The translations under genes were made by a program, and so were the position numbers. Below the pieces are notes generated by a model. The model ran no database searches. It was not told the DNA's origin and saw nothing but the letters and a program-made list of their open reading frames with translations. DNA of 64,000 bases from JBCBGF01 sp039820585 (GTDB lineage: Bacteria; Pseudomonadota; Alphaproteobacteria; Rhodobacterales; Rhodobacteraceae): positions 1-64,000 of the forward strand of contig JBCBPV010000001.1 of NCBI GenBank assembly GCA_039820585.1, in the 5' to 3' direction. Below are positions 23,019 through 32,516 of this stretch, piece after piece. Each line of letters starts with the position of its first letter. Position 1 is the first letter of the stretch.

Positions 23019-24605
23019 CTAGGAGCGGGTCATCGTGAAGTACTTGAACTTCGCTGTGTCATCAGGGGCGACAACCGTCCCGATGTCCCCGCGCATGCCC
23101 CAGTTCAGCACCTGGTGGTGGATCGGGATATAAAGCTGCTCATCCTGCACCACTTGCCAGATCTCGTTGATCATCGCGTCGCGCGCGGGCAGATCGGTCT
23201 CGGACGCCAGCGCCTGGATCTTCATGTCGAGATCAGGGTTGGAATACCGCGTCGCGTTCCACGAGCCGTACTTTTCGCCCTTGGTGTGGGCAAGGAAGTT
23301 GAAGACATATTCCGAATCGTAGGTCGGAACGCCCCAGCCCAACATGTAGAAGTCGGTTTCCAGGTTGTTGATCAGCGGGAAGTGCTGGGCCTTTGGCTTG
23401 GCATCGAGGTTCACCGTAACGCCGATTTGCGCCAGCATGCCCACGGCCGCCTGACAGATCGCTTCATCGTTGATGTAGCGGTCGTTCGGGCAATCAAGCT
23501 GGATCGAAAACCCATCGCCATAGCCCGCTTCCATCATCAATGCCTTGGCGCCTTCGATGTCGGTCACCGACGAGCTGTCCATTTCTTCGTTCCAGCCGTT
23601 GACGAAGGGCGGCGCGATCATGCCGGCAGGCGCCGACTGACCGCGCATCACGACTTGTTGGATCGCATCACGGTTTATCGCCATTGACATCGCCTTGCGC
23701 ACGCGCACATCGGCCAGCGGGTTCGCGCCATCGACATTGTCATTGGCGATATCCGCATCGCCCATGTTCATGCCGAAGAAGATCACACGGTTCTGCGGTG
23801 CGGTGCGCACGTCCAACCCATCGGTGCTTGCCACACGTTCCAGATCCTGGACGGGGACGTCCTGGATGAAGTCGACTTCACCCGAAAGCAGGGCAGCAAC
23901 CCGTGTCGCGGCGTTCTGGATCGGGGTGTATTCGATGCGGGTGATCTCCATCGGGAATTCCCCGATGCCCCAGTAATCTTCGTTGATTTCCAGCACGGTA
24001 CGCACATCGGGTTCGCGGCTGATCAGCTTGTAAGGGCCGGTGCCGTTGGCGTTCTTGGCGGCAAAGGTGTCCTCGCCCCCCTCATAGTCCTGCACCTTCA
24101 CGGCATTGTTCGCCTCGGCCCAACCCTTGTCCATGATGAACATGTTGGTGAGGTTAGAGGGCATGATCGGGTTCGGGCCATTCGTCACGATCTCGACAGT
24201 CATCGGATCGGGCGTGCGTACTTCCGCGACCGAAGCCAGCAGTTCCTTGTAGTCGCTGTCAGGCGTCATCGCGCGGTCGAGACTGAACTTCACATCCTCG
24301 CTGTCGAAGGTGGCGCCGTCGTGGAAGGTCACGCCTTCGCGAAGCTTGAAGACCCACACGCTGGGATCATCGGCAGAGGGCGCCCATTCGGTGGCGAGCG
24401 CAGGTACGATGGCGCCTGTCATGTCGCGCATCACCAGCGGTTCCATGATCTGGTGGGCAAGGGCCGATGTCGGGCCCTCGTTCTGGGCGTGGGGGTCGAG
24501 CGTGAGCGAATCGCCCGCGCGAGCCCATCGCAGCGTTTCGGCAGAAGCCGCGCCGGCCGTCAACGCAACCGCGGACGCCGCCAGCAGAAGGTGGCGAAGT
24601 GTCAT
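23019..24605 (-). CDS. Family-5 extracellular solute-binding protein, paralogue
   Basis: This is a 528-residue periplasmic protein. The ATG used gives MTLRHLLLAASAVALTAGAASA followed by ETLRWARAGDSLTLDPHAQNEG; a longer reading adds 17 unlikely residues. The peptide-binding-protein signature FKLREGVTFHDGATFDSEDVKFSLDRAM is present. No permease or ATPase follows it directly. It may share the permease/ATPase set at 14345-18796 with its paralogue, widening the range of peptides taken up. Confidence 0.92.
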   Translation of the reverse strand: MTLRHLLLAASAVALTAGAASAETLRWARAGDSLTLDPHAQNEGPTSALAHQIMEPLVMRDMTGAIVPALATEWAPSADDPSVWVFKLREGVTFHDGATFDSEDVKFSLDRAMTPDSDYKELLASVAEVRTPDPMTVEIVTNGPNPIMPSNLTNMFIMDKGWAEANNAVKVQDYEGGEDTFAAKNANGTGPYKLISREPDVRTVLEINEDYWGIGEFPMEITRIEYTPIQNAATRVAALLSGEVDFIQDVPVQDLERVASTDGLDVRTAPQNRVIFFGMNMGDADIANDNVDGANPLADVRVRKAMSMAINRDAIQQVVMRGQSAPAGMIAPPFVNGWNEEMDSSSVTDIEGAKALMMEAGYGDGFSIQLDCPNDRYINDEAICQAAVGMLAQIGVTVNLDAKPKAQHFPLINNLETDFYMLGWGVPTYDSEYVFNFLAHTKGEKYGSWNATRYSNPDLDMKIQALASETDLPARDAMINEIWQVVQDEQLYIPIHHQVLNWGMRGDIGTVVAPDDTAKFKYFTMTRS

Positions 24606-24748
24606 GAGTAGTCTCCCTGTGTTTTTTGGTCTTGGTGCGCCGATTATGAGCGGCACGAAGCCAAACGCAAGGCTGAGGGCGGGCTCGCTGACCCCACGGC
24701 ATCATGTGCCGCTTTTTCCGGCAACCTGGGCTGCTTGGGTAAACCGTT

Positions 24749-25432
24749 CTAACCTTCTGCCGCCGCGCGGATTGCCCGGATGTTGTCGCCGTAAACAGAA
24801 GGCGCGTCTACCGATCCACCCCGAAAAACCGCGGACCCGGCGACCAGCACGTCGGCACCGGCCTTTGCGACAAGCGGCGCAGTGGACGGGTCGATGCCGC
24901 CGTCCACCTCGATATGGATCGGACGGTCGCCGACCATGGCGCGGGCATCGGCGACCTTCTGAACCATCGCGGGGGTGAATTTCTGCCCCCCGAAGCCGGG
25001 GTTGATTGTCATCACGAGGATCAGGTCAATCGCGTCAAGGATGTGTTCGATGTGGGCAAGCGGGGTTGTCATATTCAGCGCTACGCCCGCCTTCTTGCCC
25101 TGGTCGCGGATCATCTGAAGCGTGCGGTGCAGGTGCGGCCCGGCCTCGGCATGGACGGTGATCATATCGCTGCCGGCCTTGGCGAAGGCTTCGATATAGG
25201 GATCGGCAGGGGCGATCATCAGGTGGACGTCCATGAAGGTGGTGACATGGGGCCGGATCGCGGCAACGACGTTGGGGCCGATGGTCAGGTTCGGGACGAA
25301 GTGGCCGTCCATGGGATCGACGTGGATCCAATCCGCGCCTTCTGCCTCGACCGCCCGAACCTCGGCCCCGAGATTGGCGAAGTCGGCGGACAGGATGGAG
25401 GGGGCGATTTTAATGGAACGGTCGAACGTCAT
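24749..25432 (-). CDS. rpe: Ribulose-phosphate 3-epimerase
   Basis: Rpe interconverts ribulose 5-phosphate and xylulose 5-phosphate. The 227-residue TIM barrel shows IAPSILSADFANLG, HVDPMDGHFVPN (catalytic Asp; the usual VDVMDG has Pro here), DVHLMI, NPGFGGQ and EVDGGI, with the phosphate site AGSAVF. AAGGAG precedes the ATG. It lies 26 nt after the alpha-mannosidase stop on the same strand and so looks like the last gene of that operon, though it may simply be the general pentose-phosphate enzyme. Confidence 0.96.
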   Translation of the reverse strand: MTFDRSIKIAPSILSADFANLGAEVRAVEAEGADWIHVDPMDGHFVPNLTIGPNVVAAIRPHVTTFMDVHLMIAPADPYIEAFAKAGSDMITVHAEAGPHLHRTLQMIRDQGKKAGVALNMTTPLAHIEHILDAIDLILVMTINPGFGGQKFTPAMVQKVADARAMVGDRPIHIEVDGGIDPSTAPLVAKAGADVLVAGSAVFRGGSVDAPSVYGDNIRAIRAAAEG

Positions 25433-25458
25433 GGGCGGCTCTCCTTACTGGGCGCGCC

Positions 25459-28400
25459 TTAGCGTGGAATGACCCGCAATGTCACGATCTGATAAGGTGC
25501 CATGTCGAGGGTGACGGTGTTCGCGCGCACCTCCACCGCCTCTCCGTCCTCTTCCAGGATATTGCACTTTCGCACCTCGGCCACGTCCAACCCGAAGCGC
25601 ACCTGCACCTGCCCGCGGTTCCGCTCATTCTCATAAAGCCGCACGATCAGGCCGCGCCCGTCTTCGGCGGCTTTCACCGTTTCAACGATCACATTGAAGG
25701 CCGAGATCGCCACAAGCTGACGCATCGCGGCCTCGCCGGTGGCATCGCCGATGGCGCGGGTCAGGACGGGATTGTTCAGGTCATAGCCGTTTTCCGCCAC
25801 ATCCGTGCGCCAATCCCCTTCGTGGGGCAACAGGGCATAGGTGAACCGGTGTTCGCCCTGGTCCTGCACCGGATCGGGCATGGTCGCGGATTTCAGAAGG
25901 CTCAGCCGGATCACATCGTGATGAATGTCGTAGCCGTATTTGCAGTCGTTCAGCAGGGCCACTCCGTAATTCCCCTCGCTCAGGTCCGCCCACTTGTGCC
26001 CCACGCTTTCAAACCGCGCCCAATCCCACGACGTGTTGCGGTGGGTAGAGCGTTCGGTGTTGCCGAACTGGATGTCATAGGTGGCGGATGGTGATCTGAT
26101 CTCCACCGGGAAGGCGCATTTCAAAAGGATGTGGCTGGCGTGCCAATCCACCTCGGTTTCGAAATCGATGCGTTTGGAGTTGTGGCGCAGCGTGATGCGC
26201 TGGGTGATGCGGCTGCCGCGCCAGTCGTGTTCGACAAGGACACCCGCGCGGATCGGCCCGCGTTCGAGGATTTCGAACCGGACGGGGTTTGAAATCACCT
26301 CGCTGCGGTCTTCATAGAAAATGTCGATATCCCAGGCATCCCAGACCATGGGGCGGTCTTCGAACGCTTGCAACTGGTTGCCCTTGTGGCCGGGCTTAAG
26401 AACCTCGCGCACGGCGGTCTTGTCGAAGATCGAGGTGATCTGGCCGTCGCGGCCAATCTCCACCCGGATCAGATCGTTCTCCAGGATCGCGCCGTCAGCG
26501 TATTCGGTCACGCGCAGGGCAGTGGAGACGCCAAGCTCGTCGCCTGCGCCCAGGGCCAGCATCGCGTAGCTGGGGAAGGCGGGGATATCGACGAGGGTGC
26601 CGGTTTCGGTCGCCTGGGTCATCACCGGGCGGTTCGAGCGCAGGTCAACGAGGCCATGGTCAAGCGTCGCGGGGATTTCGGCGATGCGGTCCATCGAGAA
26701 GCTGGTGGTGTTGATCGCGACAAAGGCGGTTTCGGGGACGAGGGTTTCGGCGAGCGCGCCGATGGCGTTGGCTTCGGTTTCCTCGCACAAGCCCCCGACA
26801 GTGGCGTAGTCGCGCGTCGCATCCTCGAACACTTCGGTGATCGACGTGCCGGGCAGGATGTCGTGGAATTGGTTCAGGCAGACCAGTTTCCAGGCCTGTT
26901 GCAGGGCGTCCTTGGGGTAGGTTTGGCCCGCCTCGATCTGCGCGAAGGCGGCGAGGAATTCGGCGTCATGCAGCCAGCGCTCACTCAGACGGTTCAGGCG
27001 CTTCGTCTCGGCCTGGCTGGTGAGCGTGCCGCGGTGAAGTTCAAGGTAGAACTCGCCCGACCAGGTGGGTAGGTCGTGGGCGACTTCGCGTTCGATCCGC
27101 TCAAAGAATTCGCGCACCGTGCCCATGCGCAGGCGCGGGGTGCCGGGCAGGTGTTCGTAGTTTTCCGCCGCTGCGATCAACTCGCGCGTGGGGCCGCCGC
27201 CACCGTCGCCATAGCCGAAGCAGGTAATCAGCTCGTTATGGGCGTGTTTTTGCAGGAAATTGTCCCAAGTCCCGAAGACCTCCTTGGCGGTCAGTTCCGC
27301 CTTGTAGGTTGTGGGATGCGGCAGGTACTGGACCGTGGACGGCGTGGTCAGAAGGTGGCTCAACACCCGGCTGCCGTCGATGCCTTCCCACCAGAACAGT
27401 TGGTTGGGCATCTGGTTGTACTGGTTCCAGTTGAGCTTGTTGGCGACGAACCATCTAAGGCCCGCTTGCACCATCAGTTGCGGGAGCGAGGCGGTGAAAC
27501 CGAAGGTGTCGGGCAGCCAGAGCACCGGCGTTTCGCGGTCCCCGAACTTATCGCGGAAATAGCCGCGGCCGAGCATGATCTGGCGCACCAGCGCCTCGCC
27601 GCCCGCCAGGTTGCAATCGGGTTCGACCCACATGCCGCCCATGGCCTCCCATCGGCCGTCTTCGACGCGGGCCTCGATGCCCTCGAATACCTCGGGGTAG
27701 TCCTCTTCGGCCATCTCATAGAGCACGGGTTGCGACTGACTGAAGTGGTAGTCTTCATGTTCGTCCATCAACCGCAGCACGTTGGAAAACGTCCGCCCTG
27801 TCTTGCGACGGGTCTGCGCCACCTGCCAAAGATAGGCCACGTCGATATGGGCGTGGCCCACGGCAATCATGTCGACCTCCATCCGGCCCGCGTAGTCCTG
27901 CATCTCGGTGTGCAAGGTTTCCAGCGCGGCGGGAACGCTGTCGTAGAACGCGTCTGACCGCATGGGATCGCGGGTGTCGAGCGTGTTGAAGGCGGCGTCC
28001 AAGGCCTTGAGGATCTTGTTCCGCGCGGTGTTCCCTTCGTCCATGTGCCTGGCCACGTCGAGGGCAAGGTGCGCGAGGTTGTAAAAGTCGCGCGTGGGCA
28101 CGTCGATCTCAGCCACCGCACATTCCTTCATGTGGAGCTTCAGCTTGGAGCTGCGATCGGGGGGCCAGCCTGACAGGCCGGTCCAGCCATGCAGGGCCAA
28201 GGTGTGAGGTTTGCCATCGCACCATTTGGGGTCGAGGTAGATTTCATGGTGCTGGCGGTCGGCGGAGGCGAAGCTTTCGCCATCGATATAGGCCAGTCCC
28301 TCGGGGTGGCAGAAGATGTCACCCGCAACACCCAGGGGCAGGTGCAGAGCGATGGGGCCGGTGAAGTCAGGGGGCACCGTGAAGTCGGTGCGCATCACGA

Positions 28401-28614
28401 AGTCGGTGGACCAGCCGCCCCAATAGCTGTCGAACGGGATTTCCTGCCAGTCGGACGTGTCTACTTCGGGGCCGATGGGTGCAGGCGCTAAAGGACCGTC
28501 GAGAACCGCGTATCGAAACGGCGTGATCGACGCACGGCGGCGGTGGATAAGCGGCGCGATCAGCGGCAGGCGCGAGGCGATTTTTTGATCGGTCCAGAAG
28601 ATGCGGTGTTTCAT
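25459..28614 (-). CDS. Alpha-mannosidase, glycoside hydrolase family 38
   Basis: The 1051-residue cytoplasmic GH38 retaining alpha-mannosidase has no signal peptide. The catalytic domain starts with AVGHAHIDVAYLW (zinc ligands His and Asp, about residue 252) and includes WVEPDCNLAGGEALVRQ, whose Asp near 333 is the nucleophile, and LWLPDTFGFTASLPQ. The beta-rich C-terminal part is complete. It follows an ABC transporter by 70 nt on the same strand, so mannose-containing oligosaccharides taken up by that system are the likely substrate. The ribosome site is AAGGCAGGA. Confidence 0.94.
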   Translation of the reverse strand: MKHRIFWTDQKIASRLPLIAPLIHRRRASITPFRYAVLDGPLAPAPIGPEVDTSDWQEIPFDSYWGGWSTDFVMRTDFTVPPDFTGPIALHLPLGVAGDIFCHPEGLAYIDGESFASADRQHHEIYLDPKWCDGKPHTLALHGWTGLSGWPPDRSSKLKLHMKECAVAEIDVPTRDFYNLAHLALDVARHMDEGNTARNKILKALDAAFNTLDTRDPMRSDAFYDSVPAALETLHTEMQDYAGRMEVDMIAVGHAHIDVAYLWQVAQTRRKTGRTFSNVLRLMDEHEDYHFSQSQPVLYEMAEEDYPEVFEGIEARVEDGRWEAMGGMWVEPDCNLAGGEALVRQIMLGRGYFRDKFGDRETPVLWLPDTFGFTASLPQLMVQAGLRWFVANKLNWNQYNQMPNQLFWWEGIDGSRVLSHLLTTPSTVQYLPHPTTYKAELTAKEVFGTWDNFLQKHAHNELITCFGYGDGGGGPTRELIAAAENYEHLPGTPRLRMGTVREFFERIEREVAHDLPTWSGEFYLELHRGTLTSQAETKRLNRLSERWLHDAEFLAAFAQIEAGQTYPKDALQQAWKLVCLNQFHDILPGTSITEVFEDATRDYATVGGLCEETEANAIGALAETLVPETAFVAINTTSFSMDRIAEIPATLDHGLVDLRSNRPVMTQATETGTLVDIPAFPSYAMLALGAGDELGVSTALRVTEYADGAILENDLIRVEIGRDGQITSIFDKTAVREVLKPGHKGNQLQAFEDRPMVWDAWDIDIFYEDRSEVISNPVRFEILERGPIRAGVLVEHDWRGSRITQRITLRHNSKRIDFETEVDWHASHILLKCAFPVEIRSPSATYDIQFGNTERSTHRNTSWDWARFESVGHKWADLSEGNYGVALLNDCKYGYDIHHDVIRLSLLKSATMPDPVQDQGEHRFTYALLPHEGDWRTDVAENGYDLNNPVLTRAIGDATGEAAMRQLVAISAFNVIVETVKAAEDGRGLIVRLYENERNRGQVQVRFGLDVAEVRKCNILEEDGEAVEVRANTVTLDMAPYQIVTLRVIPR

Positions 28615-28637
28615 TGTCCTGCCTTACTCGTAGCGAA

Positions 28638-28658
28638 GCCCCGGGCGGGACCCGGGGC
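28638..28658. repeat. GC-rich palindromic element between ABC ATPase and alpha-mannosidase
   Basis: GCCCCGGG-CGGGA-CCCGGGGC is a perfect 8-bp stem with a 5-nt loop in the 70-nt gap. It has no T tract after it on either strand. Such CCCGGG hairpins resemble REP-type intergenic elements and could adjust mRNA stability between the transporter and enzyme genes. Confidence 0.55.
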
Positions 28659-28684
28659 CTCGACGACAACGCTTTTGTTGCGCC

Positions 28685-30442
28685 CTACTCTGCCGCCATC
28701 CGCATCTCGCCGCCAGTGGTCAGCTCGAACCCCGGCACCTCGCCACGGAAAACGCTTTCGTGGTGTGTCTTGATCTCTTCCATCTGTTTCAGCGCCTCTT
28801 CGGCGCTTTCGGTCGTTCCCCAGGACCGGTCGAGATCGGGCCAGGGAATCGAATCGATCAGCATCTTGGTGTAGGGATGCTGCGGGTCGCCAATCACCTG
28901 TTTCGGCGGCCCAGCTTCAGCCACGCGGCCATGGAACAGGACGATCACGTAGTCCGAGACGTGATAGGCCGTGGCCAGATCGTGGGTGATGTAGAGGATC
29001 GAAATGCCGTAGCGGTCCTTCAGATCGTAGATGTTCTTGAGGATCGAGGCGCGCAAGGACGCATCCACCATCGACACCGGCTCATCCGCGATCAGTAGCT
29101 TCGGCGACAACATCAGTGCGCGCGCCACGATCAAGCGTTGGCGCTGGCCGCCTGACAGTTCGTGCGGGAAGCGATGTAGTACGATGCTGGGGTCCAGGCC
29201 CACGGCTTCGCACGCTTCATGCATCTTTTCTTCGACATGGGCGTCGTTCTTGGCGAACCCGAAGCGCTTGAAGGGGAACTTCAGCGCGTGATTGACGCGG
29301 TAGAAAGGGTTGAAACAGGCGTAGGGATCCTGGAACACCGCCTGCACGTTCTTGCGGAAATCAAGCGTGGCGGACGCGCCCATCTTGTAGATATCCTGCC
29401 CCTCGAACAGGACCTTGCCCTCCGACGGCGGCGTGAAACCCAGCATGATGCCACCCATAGTGGATTTGCCGCTTCCCGACTGGCCGACAATCGAGATGAT
29501 CTTGGGCTTTTCGCCGTCGAGCTTGAAGCTCATCGGATGCACGGCGGTAACGGCGCCGTAATCCTTGCGAACGCCCTGAAACTCCATCAGCGGGTGTTCG
29601 GAGTCCGACCGTTTGATGGGTGGGGCCCCCACCTCGTCTTCCAGAAAGCTTTCGCCGCCCACCAGCGGAACCGATGAGATCAGCTGTCGCGTATAAGGGT
29701 GGTTCGGGTTCTCGATGATCTGGCGCACGGTGCCATGTTCCACCAGTTCGCCATTCTTCAGCACCGCCAGCTCATCCACCGACTGCGCCATCAGCCCCAT
29801 ATCGTGCCCGATCAAGATCAAAGCGGAGCCAATGCGCGATTGCACATCGCGCAGCGTCTGCATGACGTGGCGTTGGGTGACAACGTCCAGCGCCGAGGTG
29901 GGTTCATCCGCGATGATCAGTTCGGGCTTCAGCACCACGCCCATGGCGATGCACACCCGCTGTTTCATGCCGCCCGACAGCTCATGCGGGTAGAGCTGCC
30001 CGGTATGCTTGGGCAGGCCCACGCTTTCCAGCGCGTAGTCCGATCGCTTTTGCAACTCGGCCTTCGAAACACCGCCTTCATGCGCAGCGATGGCATCCCA
30101 GATCTGCGCCTCGATCCGCATGATCGGGTTAAGCGAGTTCATCGCACCCTGCGGAATGTAGCTGACGCGCTTCAACCGTGTCTGGCGCATCTGTTCGTCC
30201 GACAGCGCCAGCACATCGGTTTCGTCCGCGCCCAGCCTGATTGTGCCGTTGGACACGTGACCAGACCCCGCGAGCATCCGCATCACGCTGAGCGCAGTGG
30301 TGGTCTTGCCGGAACCGGATTCCCCGATGAACCCCACGCGGCGGCCCGGCTCAATCGTCAGGTTCAGCTTGGTCACCGCATGGACGACGCCCTTGGAGGT
30401 GGGAAAGTCGATGGAGATGTCGGTCAGTTGCAGTACAGCCAT
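28685..30442 (-). CDS. ABC transporter ATPase with two fused nucleotide-binding domains
   Basis: The 585 residues contain two complete ATPase domains of the Opp/Dpp kind, so one gene replaces the usual OppD and OppF pair. Domain 1 (about 1-270) has GESGSGKTT, SGGMKQR and LIIADEPTSALD. Domain 2 (about 290-585) has GQSGSGKST, SGGQRQR and LLIADEPVSMVD. The last of these ends in SMVD rather than the common SALD. It follows the permeases by 11 nt and precedes the alpha-mannosidase. Confidence 0.95.
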   Translation of the reverse strand: MAVLQLTDISIDFPTSKGVVHAVTKLNLTIEPGRRVGFIGESGSGKTTTALSVMRMLAGSGHVSNGTIRLGADETDVLALSDEQMRQTRLKRVSYIPQGAMNSLNPIMRIEAQIWDAIAAHEGGVSKAELQKRSDYALESVGLPKHTGQLYPHELSGGMKQRVCIAMGVVLKPELIIADEPTSALDVVTQRHVMQTLRDVQSRIGSALILIGHDMGLMAQSVDELAVLKNGELVEHGTVRQIIENPNHPYTRQLISSVPLVGGESFLEDEVGAPPIKRSDSEHPLMEFQGVRKDYGAVTAVHPMSFKLDGEKPKIISIVGQSGSGKSTMGGIMLGFTPPSEGKVLFEGQDIYKMGASATLDFRKNVQAVFQDPYACFNPFYRVNHALKFPFKRFGFAKNDAHVEEKMHEACEAVGLDPSIVLHRFPHELSGGQRQRLIVARALMLSPKLLIADEPVSMVDASLRASILKNIYDLKDRYGISILYITHDLATAYHVSDYVIVLFHGRVAEAGPPKQVIGDPQHPYTKMLIDSIPWPDLDRSWGTTESAEEALKQMEEIKTHHESVFRGEVPGFELTTGGEMRMAAE

Positions 30443-30453
30443 GTCGCTATCCC

Positions 30454-31380
30454 TCAGATCTTCCGCAGGCGCGGGTTGGAGATTTCATCAAGGCCGAGGT
30501 TGATGAGCAAAAGCGCGATGAACATGATCGCCAAAAGCGCCGTGGGCAGGCCCCACCACCACCAGAGGTTCTGGATCAGCGCGCCCGAGTTGATAGCGTC
30601 GTAAATCACGCGGCCCAGCGTCGGGATCCGTTGCGGGCCAAGGCCCAGAACCTCCAACCCCACGGCGGTCACGATGGCCGTGGTCACGTTGGCGATGAAC
30701 GACCCGAAGAGATACGGGATCAGGTTGGGCATCATCTCGCGGAACATGATGTGGCTGGTCGAGGCGCCGGACAGTTGCGCCATCTTCACATAGCCGGACT
30801 CGCGCATTGACAGCACCTGCGCCCGGATCAAGCGGGTGGGCGATTGCCACATGAAACCCGCGATAAGGAAGGCCATGAGAAGAAGCGAGACGTCTCCATA
30901 GACAGACTGGAACACCACGAGGATCAAGAGCGGTGGGATGGTGATCATAACGTCCGAGGTGATGCGGATCACGTCATCGGTGCGCCCGCCGATGAACCCG
31001 GCCGAAAAGCCCAGGACAATCCCTGTTGTCATCCCGATCAGCGAGGCCACCGCCCCGATCATCAGCGTGTTGGGCGCACCAATGATAAGCAGCGCCAAGA
31101 GATCGCGCCCCGCCCCGTCAGTGCCAAGCGGATAGGCCCCCTCGCCCGGTTGCCCACGCAGGTTTTCAAACCCGATGGGCGGCAGGCGCAGGGGGGTGGA
31201 GCCGGTGAACACAAGTTCGGTGTTCCAGATTAGGCGACCGATGACACCCAACAGGACAATGCCCAGCAGGATGCCGATGCCCCACAGCAGTTTGGGATTG
31301 AGCCAAGGATTATCGAAGCGGTTGAAGCGGCCCTGGGACTTGCCCTCGGGCGCTTGCGTCTGTGCGGAAACTTCAGCCAT
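30454..31380 (-). CDS. ABC transporter permease (DppC type)
   Basis: This 308-residue inner-membrane permease has six spans and a soluble N-terminus. The EAA loop VLSMRESGYVKMAQLSGAS and the end GLDEISNPRLRKI are typical of the family. The ATG shares one base with the preceding stop (TGATG); a GTG one codon earlier is an alternative. It partners the permease at 31380-32396 and the double ATPase, forming a carbohydrate-type family-5 system. Confidence 0.93.
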   Translation of the reverse strand: MAEVSAQTQAPEGKSQGRFNRFDNPWLNPKLLWGIGILLGIVLLGVIGRLIWNTELVFTGSTPLRLPPIGFENLRGQPGEGAYPLGTDGAGRDLLALLIIGAPNTLMIGAVASLIGMTTGIVLGFSAGFIGGRTDDVIRITSDVMITIPPLLILVVFQSVYGDVSLLLMAFLIAGFMWQSPTRLIRAQVLSMRESGYVKMAQLSGASTSHIMFREMMPNLIPYLFGSFIANVTTAIVTAVGLEVLGLGPQRIPTLGRVIYDAINSGALIQNLWWWWGLPTALLAIMFIALLLINLGLDEISNPRLRKI

Positions 31381-32396
31381 CACGCGGCCTCCTGACTATG
31401 GCGGATGCGTGGGTCAATCAGCGGATATAACAGATCGACGATGAAAACGCTGAGCGCAGTCATCAGGATGATGATGAAACTGACCCCCTGTATGACCGCG
31501 AAATCCTGATCTAGGATCGCGTCATACAGAAGTTTTCCCATCCCGTTGTAGGAGAATATTCGCTCTACCAGGATCTGGCCCGACACCAGCAGGCCCACCT
31601 TCAGAGCGAACGCTGTAACCTGCGGCAGGATGGCGTTGCGCACCATGTATTTGTACAGGATGTAGCGCGGCCTCAGGCCCTTGGCCTTGGCGAGGCTCAC
31701 GTAGTCCTCCCCTTGAACCGAGATCATCAGACCCCGCATCCCGAGCGTCCAGAAGCCGAAGGTCACCACGATGATCGACAGGGCGGGCAGGAAGCCGTGG
31801 GTCGCGACGGAGGCGATGAAATCCCAGTTCCAGCCGGGCGTGACCGTCAGCCCGTAGGATCCTGTCAGCGGGAACCATCGGAGCTTGACGCTGAATATGT
31901 ACATCAGCAGAAGGCCCGACAGGATGGGTGGGATCGAGGTGAAGATCATCAGGGATGGGATCACCACCTTCCAGGGTTTTGGCGTCCGCTCCCAAACCAT
32001 GAAGGCGCCCAGGGCGTTGCCGATGATAAACGTCAGGATCAGCGACAGGATCATCAGGCCCAGCGTCCAGGGCAAAGCTTGGGCTACGAGGGTCCAAACG
32101 GGTGTTGGGAAGCTGGCGACCGAGACACCGAAATCGAAGGTGATGATCGACCACATGTACTTGCCGTATTGCACGTACCACGCGTCGTTCAGGCCAAAGC
32201 GTTCCTGAAGCTGGGCGAGGATTTCCTCGGACCCTTCGACAAAGGCCCCACCGGCGGCCATCCTGCCCAGCATCACCTCGGCGGGGTCCACCGGGCTGAG
32301 GCGTGGGATGATCCAGATCAGCGTGGCCGCAATCCAGACCGTCAGCAGCAGAGTTACGAGACGGTTTATCAGGTACGAACTTGGGATACCGAACAT
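31380..32396 (-). CDS. ABC transporter permease (DppB type)
   Basis: The 338 residues start MFGIPSSYLINRLVTLLLTVWIAATLIW and contain six spans plus the EAA loop MRGLMISVQGEDYVSLAKAKGL. It lies 120 nt after the binding-protein stop, the gap holding a strong stem-loop. It is slightly longer than peptide permeases because of the first periplasmic loop. A role in oligosaccharide uptake is inferred from the mannosidase downstream. Confidence 0.93.
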   Translation of the reverse strand: MFGIPSSYLINRLVTLLLTVWIAATLIWIIPRLSPVDPAEVMLGRMAAGGAFVEGSEEILAQLQERFGLNDAWYVQYGKYMWSIITFDFGVSVASFPTPVWTLVAQALPWTLGLMILSLILTFIIGNALGAFMVWERTPKPWKVVIPSLMIFTSIPPILSGLLLMYIFSVKLRWFPLTGSYGLTVTPGWNWDFIASVATHGFLPALSIIVVTFGFWTLGMRGLMISVQGEDYVSLAKAKGLRPRYILYKYMVRNAILPQVTAFALKVGLLVSGQILVERIFSYNGMGKLLYDAILDQDFAVIQGVSFIIILMTALSVFIVDLLYPLIDPRIRHSQEAA

Positions 32397-32462
32397 CGCG
32401 GGCGCCCTCCCCTGTCGTGTGTGTATCGCGGGGCGTCTTGTTGAATGTGGCCCCTTTGCAGT

Positions 32463-32488
32463 GACCGGGGCGTTCGAGCGCCCCGGTC
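32463..32488 (-). terminator. Stem-loop between binding-protein and permease genes
   Basis: GACCGGGGCG and CGCCCCGGTC form a perfect 10-bp stem with loop TTCGAG, 28 nt past the binding-protein stop. No T run follows on the minus strand. Such structures commonly protect the binding-protein mRNA and lower permease expression, so this is probably an attenuator or stabiliser rather than a full terminator. Confidence 0.6.
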
Positions 32489-32516
32489 GATCTTATCCTA
32501 GCACATCATCAGGCGC

